This document shows, in pieces, positions 11,926 through 23,400 of a stretch of 64,000 nt of DNA; the stretch's first letter is position 1; the number at the start of each line of letters is the position of its first letter. Below the pieces are notes generated by a model, which was given only the letters and a program-made list of their open reading frames with translations, was not told the origin of the DNA and did not search any database. This DNA is from Sphaerosporella brunnea (Eukaryota > Ascomycota > Pezizomycetes > Pezizales > Pyronemataceae), in contig VXIS01000132.1 in the NCBI GenBank assembly GCA_008704415.1, positions 54,943 to 118,942 of the forward strand. The letters are read 5' to 3'. A program made the translations under genes and the position numbers.

Positions 11926-12300
11926 GACGCCCACAGCGCTGAAGGCTCCAGCGCAGCCCGAAAACGCCAGGCCTTCGCGGCGGGCCGCGAAGGCTTGATA
12001 GCCTTCAGGATTTCGGGTTGGCGGGCTGGGCCACACCCGAACCTCAACCCGACGGAGGCGGGCCAGTCAAGCGGGGTGACGGTGCGTAACACATGATGCC
12101 GTTCGAGTCGCTTGGGACGGACGCAGCACACCTGCGAAGGCTTGAAGCCACAGGTCGCACCGTGGCGGGTGGTTGTTTTCTACTCGATTGGCTCGGGCAA
12201 GGGTAGGCCCTGGTTATATATACAACGAGTAGATACCGGACAGGCCTCCCCTCCCCCTCGCCGGTTTGCGTGCTATGTGCGGCTCGGTGCCGGGGCGGGG
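11926..12300. repeat. GC-rich palindromic segment, possible decayed repeat
   Basis: A block much more GC-rich than its surroundings. It contains CCTTCGCGGCGGGCCGCGAAGG (about 11973), a near-perfect palindrome, several GGGTT/AACCC and GCGGGC repeats, then TTATATATACAACGAGTAGA (about 12212). It might be part of an LTR or another element, but I see no matching partner in the window. Confidence 0.3.
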
Positions 12301-12812
12301 GGCGGGACGTGAAAGATGATGGAGCGGAACAGTGCCAGATGCAGGGGAAGGAAGTGGGAGTACCAGCCCATCCTTCCACTGGCTCTCACTCCTCTCGCCG
12401 CTATTTTTTTGGGCTTAGTTTGGTTTCGCTCTTACGTTTTCCGTGATGTTGCCGAGCGAGTGATGTCGAGGAGCAGCACATCAACGATAAGTCTTGGCCA
12501 CCGCCACCCACCGGACAGAAACCCCAACCCACCACCAAAAAAAGTTCCACTCGTAAGGAAAAAATGCGAAATCTCCACTTCTTTGTCCCCACAAGGCTCG
12601 AGGGGGGAGGGGGGGCTCGAGGCCTAAATCTGAGCTCGAGAACGGATTTTTTGGGGTAAAAAGAGAGTGAAGAAATCGAGTTTTCGTTGGTCGGACAGGG
12701 GTGTCCGGATAACTTAAAAATCCGGGCAGTTTTAAGCCCAGCTCTAAGAAAAAAAACAAAAAAAAAACAAATACCCTACGACCCCAGCCCGCTCCGCCCC
12801 CCTCCCCCCCCG

Positions 12813-12852
12813 CAGTAGTAGTAGTAGTAGTAGTAGTAGTAGCAGTAGTAGC
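12813..12852 (+). repeat. (AGT)n microsatellite
   Basis: About 13 AGT units with one AGC interruption near the end. Confidence 0.9.
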
Positions 12853-13244
12853 GTGTATGAATGAATGGTTGGCCGTCCCCTTCGGGTGTCAACCCTAAAG
12901 AGTTCATTCGCTGTTGAAGCTTCGAAGCTTAAAACATCACTCGCGGTGAACCGACTGTTTGAAGGCGCATTGAACGGATCGACATCTGATATTCTAAGTC
13001 CACTGAGACGGCACACATACCAACAGCTCGCAGCATATGCGGGATCACACAAACTAAAAAGGAAAAAGAAAAAAAAAACCCACTAAAGCCGCAGCTGAAG
13101 AATCAAAAATAACACCCAAGCCAAATAAGAAATAGAAAAGGTGAGAAAAAGGAAAAAAATAAAAATAAGCCGCCTTTTATTTTACCCCGTATCACCATCA
13201 AACATGGCGACGCTAGAAACAAACTACCAAGTAAGGAACCAACT

Positions 13245-16200
13245 TTAAGCGCCGTTCGACATCGTCGCCGGGCCGAGGGCAGCGGTGCGTGCCGCTTCCT
13301 GCTCCTTGGCCTCGGCCTCGTGGAATACGCTAGTGATCATGTTTTTCTCGTCAGGGGAGAGATCTTTTGTCAAAGCTTCGTAGACGTGTGGCTGGGTTTG
13401 TTGTATTCCTGTTTCGCCCTCAGGTTAGAACTTGCGTTAAGGGAAGGGGGGGTATATACCAAGCAAAGCGCCGCGGAACAACTGATAAGGCTCGACCAAG
13501 TCCAGCGGAGTCTCGAGCAACGTCTCCTCCTCGAGCATGTCATCGTCGTCGTCGTCAAAGCTCGAAAAATCGATTCCGCTGCGCGCCTGCGCCTCCGAGT
13601 TCAGGAACTCCATGTAAGCAGCGCTCTCGTCGGGGACGTCGACTTCGTCGAGTCCTGGCAGGTTACTGTTAGTTTTCCCTTCCACAGGAAAAAGGGGCGG
13701 GGTTTCCACACCATCCTCGCCTTCCTTATCCCAAGCGGCGTCCCCGTCCCATTCGTTGTCACTGTCGGACGCGTAGGAGTCCTCGTAACTGAGACTTTCC
13801 TTCGAGATCTCCTCGCGGTTCTTCATGGCCAGCGGAAGAGTCTGGAATAGGCTCACGATGCCGCTCATGAGCTTGGGCCAGCCGGGCTGAATGCTGGGCG
13901 GCACCTGCTCAGGCGGCAGCTGAATCAGCGCCACGATGGCCACGATCGAAAGCTTCTTGTCGTGCACGCGGTTGAAGTTCTCGATGTTGCTGAACCACAG
14001 GGAGAAGAACTTGTTGGTCCAGCCCTGGCTCTCGAGCACCTGCAGCGTCGCGGCAGGATTGTAGTAAATGCAGTTGATGACCATCTCCATAACGTGGACG
14101 CGGTACGACTTGATATCGCATTTCGCGAGGAGACACTGCATACCAATCTCGATGAAGTGGTTCAGGTACCTGTCGACGTGGCCGCGCATGTTCAGGAGAA
14201 CAGTCTCGGCAAGCTTGCAACCGCAGATGCGGTCCATAGCGCCGAGGCGATCGTTGGTGAATATGGTCTGAATGATGTCGAAGATGGCCTCCATGTACTC
14301 GGGCTGCTGCCTGAGCATCTCGTGACCGTAGGAAACGTAGTTGTCGAGTGCGGGAAGCATCTCCTCGATGAAGATCTCGGCGTTATCCTTGAAGGAGCGG
14401 TGGATGAGCTTGAAGATCTGCCACATGGTGGGGGAGATCGCCTTCGCCGAGAAAGTGCAGCTGTCAATGATCTCGAAAACCTCGTTGTAAAGATCCGTGA
14501 GCTTGTGCTCGAGCGTGATGGTGATGACGGGAATCAGGATCTGCTCGAGGTGCAGCAGCACGTTGGGAGTGCTTTCGAGGGTCAGGATCAGGGTGCCGAT
14601 CGTCTGCAAGACACCGAGGGCGGTGATGCTCTTGTCGTCCAAGTAGTTTTCGCTATCTTCGTCGTTGTTGCCCTGCTGCGCCTTCTCGATGACATCTCCT
14701 ATGATGCGCAAGTAGGTGTCCCGCAGCTGCTCGGTGAGCTCCACCGCGAACGGCGTCAACTCGGTGGCAAAGACCTCGACGAACTCCTCCATAACGGTAG
14801 CCAGAGCGTCGACGTCAACCTCGTTCGCCAGCTTGAGCAACCGCTGCATGATGTCCGCGATGTTCTGCTGCATGGAGGTTCGGATGTAATCGTGTCTGAT
14901 CAGCGGCTGCAGAGCCAAGGCCGCCTCCACTCGCACCGGAAGTTCAGGGTCGTTCAGGCACTGCAGGATGTTCTGGTAAATGAGAACAACGTTGTTCTCG
15001 TCCTTGAAGTCGAGCTCCGCGAATTTCTCCAAAACGTCGCAGGCCCGCGCCCTGAGGAAGCCCTGGGTACTCCTGAACTCGGGGAACACGTGGCGGACAA
15101 AGAAGTACTCGACCTGGTCGGCGATCGGGCTCTTCTTTCCAAGGATGACGCTGGCCAACGTGCCGATCATCCTCAACGCGCCCTCCTTCTCGCGGTGATT
15201 CTTTTCCTGGTCGGGCGCGGTCTCGTATCGGTTGACCACGCCGTTGATGAAGTTCAGGATGGTGAAGGTCTGCTTCTTTCGGCTCTTCGTCAGCGTGAGC
15301 AGGAAGTTGGTGGCAGCGACGTCCGGCGCCGAGATCTCCTCGTAGAAGTTGATCTTGCGATGAAGGTACTCGGCAGGCTCTTCGTGGAACATCTCCATAT
15401 CTTCATCGCTCTGGCACAGCAAGGGGAAGAGGACGTGGGAGATGAGGGTGTCGACGTGGGGGCTGAGGTGCTTCCACGTCGCGGAGGGCTTGATGCTGCA
15501 CCACGGTTAGCAGAGATTCCATCGCCACCCGCATCACTCGAAAACCAACCACTCGTCCAAAAAAGCGATAATGTTCGAGAGGCAGATTTTGCTCAACCAC
15601 CTCTGCTTGGAGACCGAAAGCTCGACCTGCTGGAGGTACGCCTTGAGAATCTCGGGAGCGAAGTTCTCGATGAATCCCTTGGCGAAAGCGTCGTACGTCT
15701 CGCTCGAAGAGCCGGAGAGACCGGTCGGGTTGCCGTAGCTGCGGTAAAAATCAGCAAACGCATCCGATCCTCTCCCACGAGTTGCGCCCGTACCGAACGA
15801 AGATCCTGTTGAGGTTGGAGTAGGCCCACTTCTTCGCCTTCCACCAAGGGTGAGCTTCCCGGTCTTCCAAGTCCTCGGCCATGGACTCCACCGGAGGCTC
15901 CTTCTGGACGACCTTGATGAACAGCGTCGCCCACGGCACGATCGACGACTCTTCCCGCAAGTGCGCGGCCAACTCGAACTGTGGAATACTCAGCGCGCCG
16001 CCTCGAAAGATGCACAACTCCGCTCCGCGCCCGTGCACTTACAAAAACCGCGTGCTTGTACGTCTTGATGATCATCTTGAGCATGTCACCCGCCTCCGTG
16101 CTCGTCTCCTCGACCAGCCGGTTACCAATGGGCAGAATTATGGGGAAAGTCGCCTGTATCACGCGGTCCAGCTCTTCTCTCTTGTCCGAATCGCGCTTGA

Positions 16201-16876
16201 ACCTGTAAACTCGGGTCAAGGACAGCAAGCACTGCACACCCGCAAAGACCGAGCCGATATCGTTCGAGTTCAGGAGTTGCATGGTGATGTCCATGTAGCT
16301 GGGCCAGCGCTCGGGGAAGTCATAGTGCAGCACCTTTCCGATCAGCTGAAGGAGCTGCTGCCGGATATTTGGGGGGGCGGACGCAAGGGTAGGAACGAGG
16401 CGCTCGCGAAGGATGGCTTTTTCGTCGTCGGGGATGGGGGGGATCTTGGGCCACTCCTCGTTGGATTCCCACGACCGGGTGACCTTGTTTTTAAGGTAGA
16501 TGACCGCTGCGCGCCAGAGAAGTGAGCGAACGCGTCCCCGCTGGCAGGGTGAGGGGTGAAGGGGGGGGGGGGGGGGTGGGGGGCTGGGGGGCTGGGGTGG
16601 GGGTGTGGGGCGGGGTAATTTGACGGCTAGGTACCTGAGTGTCGCAGGTTCACATCTGGGTCGGACGACACGATATCCGTCAACGCGGCGACGAAACCTT
16701 TCTGCACCTCCGCCTGCGCACTCGGAACCACATGGGATTAGCTGCAAAGTTCCGCGTTGCGCCGTAGCCCGCGCGTTACGACTCACCGCCCTCAACTGCA
16801 ATTCTGCCTGCCGTCTGATGTCGGCATTGGCGCTCAGAGTCGACCCGATGCACTCGCGAAGCGCACCAGCATCCAT
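13245..16876 (-). CDS. nmd5: Importin Nmd5/Sxm1 (importin-7/8 type karyopherin beta)
   Basis: Model: exons 16876-16787, 16713-16635, 16506-16043, 15978-15794, 15738-15550, 15495-13460 and 13408-13245, 1068 aa, close to yeast Nmd5 (about 1050). Nuclear import receptor that binds Ran-GTP and carries cargo through the pore. The N-terminus shows the importin-beta N domain: MDAGALRECIGSTLSANADI, then LRHSAVIYLKNKVTRSW and PPNIRQQLLQLIGKVLHYDF-P-ERWP. A segment highly typical of the importin-7/8 group follows (FLDECIKPSATWKHLSPHVD, LCQSDEDMEMF, then EPAEYLHRKINFYEE). HEAT-like helices fill the middle. Near residue 985 lies an acidic patch (FDDDDDDMLEEE), common in these receptors. Intron 2 (16507-16634) contains a long C/G homopolymer. 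A stretch at about 13660-13730 reads in frame but has a possible extra intron. Divergent from csm3, 1.9 kb away. Confidence 0.93.
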
Positions 16877-18312
16877 TTTTGCGGGCTGCTGTTCTCGTCG
16901 TCGAACTAGAAACTGAGGGTCAGGGCGAAAAAAAAAAGTATGCAAGGTCGCGAACCCGTCGGTGGAGAGGCTAGGGTCCAGTCCGAGGGAGGTGAATGCG
17001 GTTGGTAGCCGTGAGAAAATGGAAAAGCAGAGGGTTGCGGCGACACTCCGGCTGCACTCACTTCTTCGGCGGTCGAAAGAAGGGGGAGGGGGTGGATTTG
17101 GAGGGAGCGAGATACGGGGAGGATGGGGGGGGGGGGGGCGGAAATAGAGCAGAGTCGAGGGGGTTTGGGTGGTGGAGGCGGTTGGAGGTCAAGCAGAAAA
17201 AAAAAACTTTCGTTAGGGCACAACACGACTCCAGCTCTCCGCCCGACAACGACCACCACCACAACCACCGACAGGATCCAACCGCCAGAAAACCAACAGA
17301 AACGCCAACGCGCAGCCACGCACGCCGCCGTGGGTAAGCGAAAGGGAGGACGCCGCAGCGAAATCGCACAGCTCGACGGCTCCCGCGTCCTTCGCAGTCC
17401 ACCGGCCAGCCCCGCTGTCGGTGATCAGATAAGCACTCTGCGTGCGTGCAGGTCTGGACACGACGAAAAAGTGCTGAATTGGCCCTGCATCCCGCCGCTG
17501 AGTCCCAACCAACCAGCAGACGTCTCTCTCCGTCGGGTGGTTGCGACCGCTCACGATGCCTCCTCTGCGCTGCGATTCCCCGCTTCCTCTCCGTTCCAGC
17601 TCCGCGCCCCTCACCGTCGGTGAAAAGCCCATCCTGCCTGCGAGCAGCGCCGGTTGCAGGCGCCGCGTTACTAAGCGCTTCGACGTCGCGGGATATCCCG
17701 CAGCCTTATCATCCCGCACGGACCACGAGGGGACAGACGATTTACCCGGCTGCCAGATGGCTGAGCGTGCTGGTTGGATTGGATTCGAAACGACCATAGC
17801 ATCGCAAAGAAAAATCAATAACTACCTCACAGTTTCTTCAAACATATCGAACGTAGGCTCGAAAAAAAGAGATGATGCTGGAGATCAATACACCTTCGTT
17901 GGGCACCCGTGAATCACATACTTTTAGCGTCGAGCTATCGACAACAGCTTCCAACAGCTTCCAACACCGCAATCCGATCGTGAAACAGCGAGAATGCGAT
18001 GTACCACTCTGCAAAGAATTTTATGGAAGGATCTATCACGAGGAATTGTAAATAGAGGACGGGGGTAGGAATCACAGTTGAGCACTCGCACCAAGCCAGA
18101 TAAGCGAAGTCCCTGGAATCCAACGAAGGGATGGAGGAGCGAAGCAAACCGATCAAAGGGAGCGTTCCCCGAATGAAAAAAAGAAAGGTCGGAATAAAAA
18201 GAAATCGGTGATTCGATTTTGGTGGGGCGCCCGTGGGGTTAGGGTTGCCCGTTCCAGTTTAACGCTGTCCCCATCTTTTCGGGATTTAGAGGATGCATGC
18301 TATCACCTAGGG
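16877..18312. other. Divergent intergenic region nmd5/csm3
   Basis: Contains the promoter of nmd5 and, beyond the MITE, that of csm3. Poly-G/C runs lie near 17126-17139. Open frames at 17213-17912 overlap on both strands, have low-complexity composition and no domain, so no gene is called. Confidence 0.5.
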
Positions 18313-18537
18313 TACCGTATAAACTCGGATATAAGATACCCCCCCCCCCAGATTTGGTTAGCGGCAAATAATTGCCTTATAGGGAAACTTTTAAGCTTAC
18401 GAAGGAGGGTTTTTGCTTACAAAGGAAGGATTTTGTTTTTTACTGACTTCCTTTTGGAGACATTAACTTCCCTATAAGGCAATTATTTGCCGCTAACCAA
18501 ATCTGGGGGGGTATCTTATATCCGAGTTTATACGGTA
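18313..18537. mobile_element. MITE with about 70-bp terminal inverted repeats, TA target site
   Basis: The left arm starts TA-CCGTATAAACTCGGATATAA and the right arm ends in its exact complement followed by TA. The arms (about 18313-18387 and 18468-18537) match over about 70 bp; the main difference is the number of C in a poly-C run (about 11 versus 7). The internal 80 bp has no coding capacity. The ACCGTATA...CTCG..TATAAG type terminus and TA duplication are characteristic of pogo/Tc1-mariner elements known in fungi and animals, so this is probably a non-autonomous pogo derivative. It sits about 280 bp upstream of csm3. The near-identical arms suggest recent insertion. Confidence 0.9.
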
Positions 18538-18817
18538 CTTTATTCGTCGTGGCTTTAAAATTACGAGCGTGGGATGTGACGAGTTCGCGTTGAGCTGTCA
18601 GCTCCAAAGGAAGGAATAACTCTCGGATTGTGATTTTTTCTGCAGCTAGAGTTATAGTGAATACCGTGCGAGAGTGATTCGTCGGGATGAATCTATTTTT
18701 ATCTTCTCTTTCTCTACCACTTGGCTGTCGCGTCGCGTCCACGTTCCCCGATTCATACGCCTCCCGCAAACCTCACCTCACCTCCCCTCCCCTCCCCTCC
18801 ACCGCAACTCCCCCAAA

Positions 18818-19884
18818 ATGGCCGCTTCCAACAACATCGACGAAGACATGGACGATCTCTTCGACTACGATGTCGACATCGGCGAGCTGGACATTTCCGT
18901 TCCCGAGCCGCCGCCGCTGCCCGTGGTGACGCCCGGAAAAAAAGACGACGACATCCTCGGCCTCGACAAGGAGGTGCGGGTGAGGCGGAAACGGGTCACC
19001 GTGAAGCTGGATGAGCAGCGACTGTTGTCGATCAACGGCCTGCCGAAGCTGCGAAAAGAGGCGCCCAAGAAATTAAAGTTCAAGGGGAAGGGACATGAGG
19101 TATTCCTCCTCTGTTTATCCCGGAGATAGGACTGATCGTTTTTTTTTTTCGTTTTTGTTTTTTCCGTGGACAGTATCAAGACGCGACGAGGCTCCTCTCG
19201 TATTATCAGCTGTGGGCGGACGATTTGTTCAAGAAGGCGAAATTCCGGGACACGCTACAAATCATCGAGAAGCTGGGCCATACCCGGACTGTTCGCAACG
19301 CGAGGGAAGATTGGATCCGCGAGGCGATCGGGGAGAAGAGGGATAAGAGCGATATGAAGGATTTGCACGACCGCGATGCTACCGCGGCTGGAGAGAAAGG
19401 CAAGGAGAAGGCCGCGGACGCCGAGAGCGACGACGACGAGTTGTACGCCCCGCCCCCGCCGAAACGGAGAGACGCTCCGGCGGATCCCACCGCGCTTTTC
19501 CTTGGAGGCGCACCGGACAGCGATGACGATGAAATGGAAATGGATAACTTCGATGAAGCCGAGCTGGAGGAGATAAGATTGGAGGCGGAGGGAAGGAAGG
19601 CTTCTCGGAGCCAGGATAAGGGGAAGGCTCCTGCTGCGGCTCCTACCGAAGAAGAAGTTGAAGCCTGGGAGGCGCTCGAGAGCAGCGAACAAGCCAAGGC
19701 ACCGCCAGCTCGAGACGAGTTCGAAGATGATCTGGCGGCTTTGGAAGCTATCGAGGCGATGGAGGCGTACGAAGAGGCCGAAAGCGGTGAAACCGGGGAG
19801 GCGAAATCTAAGCCGGCGCCGGCTGAGGATGACTTTGAAGATGAATGGGAAGCTATGGAAGCTATGGGTGCCTTTGACGGTTAG
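18818..19884 (+). CDS. csm3: Csm3/Swi3/TIPIN replication fork protection subunit
   Basis: Model: exons 18818-19099 and 19174-19884, 330 aa. Partner of Tof1/Swi1 (Timeless) in the fork protection complex, which stabilises stalled forks and supports the replication checkpoint in the nucleus. The Swi3 domain spans roughly residues 55-145: [30 protein letters not shown], and after the intron [36 protein letters not shown], all typical of the family. The N-terminus is acidic ([19 protein letters not shown]), and the C-terminal half is a highly acidic low-complexity tail ending [19 protein letters not shown]. The intron is 74 bp with a T-rich 3' half. The ATG follows a CCCCAAA leader in a pyrimidine-rich 5' region. 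UvsB, a checkpoint kinase functionally linked to this complex in other fungi, is encoded 6 kb away; proximity is probably coincidence. Confidence 0.93.
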
Positions 19885-20421
19885 CTTCCAGGTGTGTACC
19901 CATGCGGGAGGGAAGCTGCAGTGTTTCTATAGAAGGCTTTGCTTTGGCTTCTGCTTTTGTTCTCGCTCTCGAATCACCTTTGCATAGATTGAACGTACCG
20001 TATTATTCGGAGCGAGAGGCTAGTTTTTTGGTAAATACTTGTACAACAGAGAAGGTCATTTTGCGATGCCATCCCTCCTTGTCGGCATCGCGATCAGAAT
20101 CACCAACGCTCGAGCCGGTGGGAACCGCTTCAAACGACTGTGCCAACGCGGGCCATGCTGATGCAAGCTGTGGCAATCGCACCCCCTTTTTCACTACAGT
20201 GCGCGACGCGGGCTGGTTTTCCAGTTGGTGCGTGCAAATCGGCATTATTTCCCTCAGTCCAAAAGCTCACTTTTGACCAAGGCGAGACGATTGATGTATC
20301 GTGACGTGAAACCTAACCCAGCCCCACCTTTCGCTTGTGCTTGCGCCAGAACGCGACACCCCAGCTTCGCGGAGGAAGCTCCCCAAACTATAAGATAGCG
20401 ATACCACATCATACACCAACC
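19885..20421. other. Intergenic region csm3-ski2
   Basis: About 540 bp holding the csm3 3' end and ski2 promoter. No gene or repeat seen. Confidence 0.6.
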
Positions 20422-23400
20422 ATGTCGAGCCTCGGAACGCTTTCCAGCGCCATCCAGAAGGTTTCTTCGCTGGCGATAGAGTCGGACAGCTGGATCGACA
20501 GCATTCTGGACGAACGACGCCCGCGCAAGCGAGTCAAGCCCTCGGACGGGGAGCAGTGCACGCGATTGGAGAAGGATTTCCTGACGCCGTCCACCACCTT
20601 CTCGACGGAGTGGCTGAACAAGCTGCAGCAGTATGCTCCTATCTACCGTGGCTCGCGCTTGTTGCTTGCTTCCTCTGTGCAGACGCTGATACGGTTTTCA
20701 AAGGCGATGGGACGAGCCTCCGCAGTACTCCTCCCTCATGGGCCTCGCCCCGACTATGTCGCGGACGGTGATCCGCTTCACTCGCGAAGGCCTCGAAGGC
20801 ATCGTTACCGGCTACAAGGAGGTCACCGTGCCCGCGCACTCCATCACCGCCAAGAACTCTACGTCGCTGCTGCGGAAGCCAGCCTCGAAAGCAGACTTCG
20901 TGCGGGGCAAGGCCGGCTTCTTCCCATTCAGTCCCGGCGGCGTGGAGGCTGGCAGCGCCAACGAGAGAGCCGAAGAGCTGGAGCGGCACGAGGCTGCGAT
21001 GGAAGAGCGGATAGGGCGTGACGGACTGTTGCGGGTGGCGCCGGGAATGAGTCGGGGGCTGAAATTCGAGGTTGAGGACGTCAAGGAGGTGGAAGAGGAC
21101 GTCGACAACGAAAAGTTCGCTTTCGGAGATGTGCAGCCGAAGAGGGCGCGGAAGGGAGCTGTGCAGAAGGAGGACGAGGAGGGCGAGAAGCCGTTGGCCG
21201 AGCTGGATAGCATCGACGACCTGTTGCCAGTCGAGTTCCCGATGTTGGCACCGCGGGGCGACCTTTACGCGCCACCGCCGAAACCGAGGAACAAGGAATG
21301 GGCGCACATGGTCGATGTCAACCAGGAGCTCACGAACTTCCGCGAGCTGGTGCCCAACATGGCGAAGGAGTGGCCGTTCGAGCTGGATACCTTCCAGAAG
21401 GAAGCGGTGTATCATCTGGAACAGGGCGATTCCGTGTTCGTCGCTGCTCACACTTCTGCCGGGAAAACGGTGGTGGCCGAATATGCGATTGCGTTGGCGG
21501 CCAAACACATGACCAAGGCCATCTACACCTCCCCCATCAAAGCCCTGAGCAACCAGAAGTTCCGCGACTTCCGTGGCGTGTTCGACGACGTGGGGATCCT
21601 TACCGGAGATGTGCAGATCAACCCAGAAGCCAGCTGCTTGATCATGACCACCGAAATTCTGCGAAGCATGCTGTACAAGGGTGCCGATCTCATCCGCGAC
21701 GTCGAGTTTGTCATTTTCGACGAAGTCCACTATGTCAACGATCTGGAGCGAGGTGTCGTTTGGGAGGAGGTCATTATTATGCTGCCCGAGCACGTCAATC
21801 TGATTCTTCTGTCCGCGACGGTTCCAAACACCAAGGAATTTGCAAATTGGGTCGGCAGGACGAAGAAGAAGGATATATATGTCATTGCCACTCCAAAGCG
21901 ACCAGTTCCACTGGAGCATTATCTGTGGGCCAACAAGCAGATGTTCAAGATTGTTAACGCAGAAAAGCAGCTCTTGACGCAGGGCCACAAAGATGCAGGA
22001 GACGCTTTGAAACCGAAGAAAGATTTTAGGCCCGCAACGCCGGGCGGTAACCAGCGTGGAGGCGGTAATGTGCGTGGGGGCGGCAACCAGAGAGGGGCCC
22101 CTAATCAGCGTGGAGGTCCTAATCAGCGGGGCGGAAGAGGCGGATCTCAACGCGGCGGCCAGAAACAGGTGGTCGTTCCACGCAGTGCACCCGGTGCCAT
22201 GCGTTCAGTAGCTCAGGACAAGAACATCTGGGTTCATCTCGTTCAGCATCTCAAGAAAGAGAACCTATTGCCCGCGGTTGTCTTCGTGTTTTCCAAGAAG
22301 CGATGCGAGGAGAACGCTGATGCCCTGAGTAACATTGACTATTGCAACCAAACGGAAAAGAGTGCCATCCACATGATCATTGAGAAGAGTATTGCTCGAT
22401 TGAAGCCGGAGGACAGGCAGCTGCCTCAGATCCGCCGGATGCGAGAGCTACTCGGTAGAGGACTGGCGGTTCATCACGGCGGATTGCTGCCGATCGTGAA
22501 AGAAGTCGTTGAAATCCTCTTCGCGAAAACGCTGGTCAAGGTTCTGTTCGCCACCGAAACGTTTGCCATGGTAAGGGTGCTCCGCTGTTTGAGCTTCACC
22601 GGCGCTCACTGCGGTGTAGGGGTTAAACTTGCCGACCAGGACTGTCGTCTTCTCCGGAACTAGAAAGCACGATGGCCGGTCGTTCCGTGACCTTCTGCCC
22701 GGAGAGTACATTCAGATGGCCGGACGTGCTGGACGACGGGGTCTCGATACCTCTGGGACAGTCATCATCGTCTCTCGAGACGATGAGCCACCTCCAGTGG
22801 GTTTTACGCGTTCTCACCCTGAATTGAACTGACGATTCTGCAGTTGCCGAACCTGAAGCAGATGATCCTGGGAGATCCCACCAAGCTCCAGAGTCAGTTC
22901 CGTTTGACGTACACGATGATTTTGAATCTCCTCCGCGTGGAGGCGCTCAAGATCGAGGAGATGATCAAGCGGAGTTTCAGCGAAAACACGACGCAAATGT
23001 TGTTGCCGGAACACGAACGTAAAGTTCAGATGTCGGAAGCTGACCTGAAGAACCTGAAGCGTGAGGAATGCGACATCTGCGATGTCGATCTCGACGCCTG
23101 CCACTCAGCCGCTATGCTCGTGAGCCAGTACACTGTTGAGATGACGTTGCGCGGGTGTGGACTCGCACGTCGACAGAAGCTGTTTGGTGCCGGACGGCTG
23201 GCGGTGCTCCAGGAAGATGTAAGTTGGCGTTTCGACCTGCGCCTTGGCCGTTTACTGATGCTTCTTGTAGACGGGGACCAGGACTGTAGGAGTGCTCACG
23301 GCCGAAGGAATTCACACCGGTCCACAGCCTCTGCTGCGTGTTCTGATGTTGAAGCCTCCAACCGACAAGAAGAAGCCAGGTGAGGAAGCTTCAGATTCTT

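Larger units (their letters stand above)
10251..13244. other. Gene-poor region with repeat traces
   Basis: No gene I can support. Frames of 80-220 codons at 10280-11311 on both strands overlap one another and show no domain. The segment contains the second copy of the short A-tailed motif, a GC-rich stretch at 11926-12300 with a strong palindrome, an (AGT)n microsatellite and many C/G/A homopolymers. Confidence 0.5.

Noticed and set aside
13962..15812. 616-codon open frame on the plus strand
   Set aside because: It is the exact antisense of the importin nmd5 exons; high GC at third positions keeps the opposite strand open.
17213..17912. Frames of 117-201 codons upstream of nmd5
   Set aside because: Both strands open, low complexity, no family; more likely promoter DNA.
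20639..22150. 503-codon minus frame
   Set aside because: Antisense of ski2 exon 2, no domain of its own.
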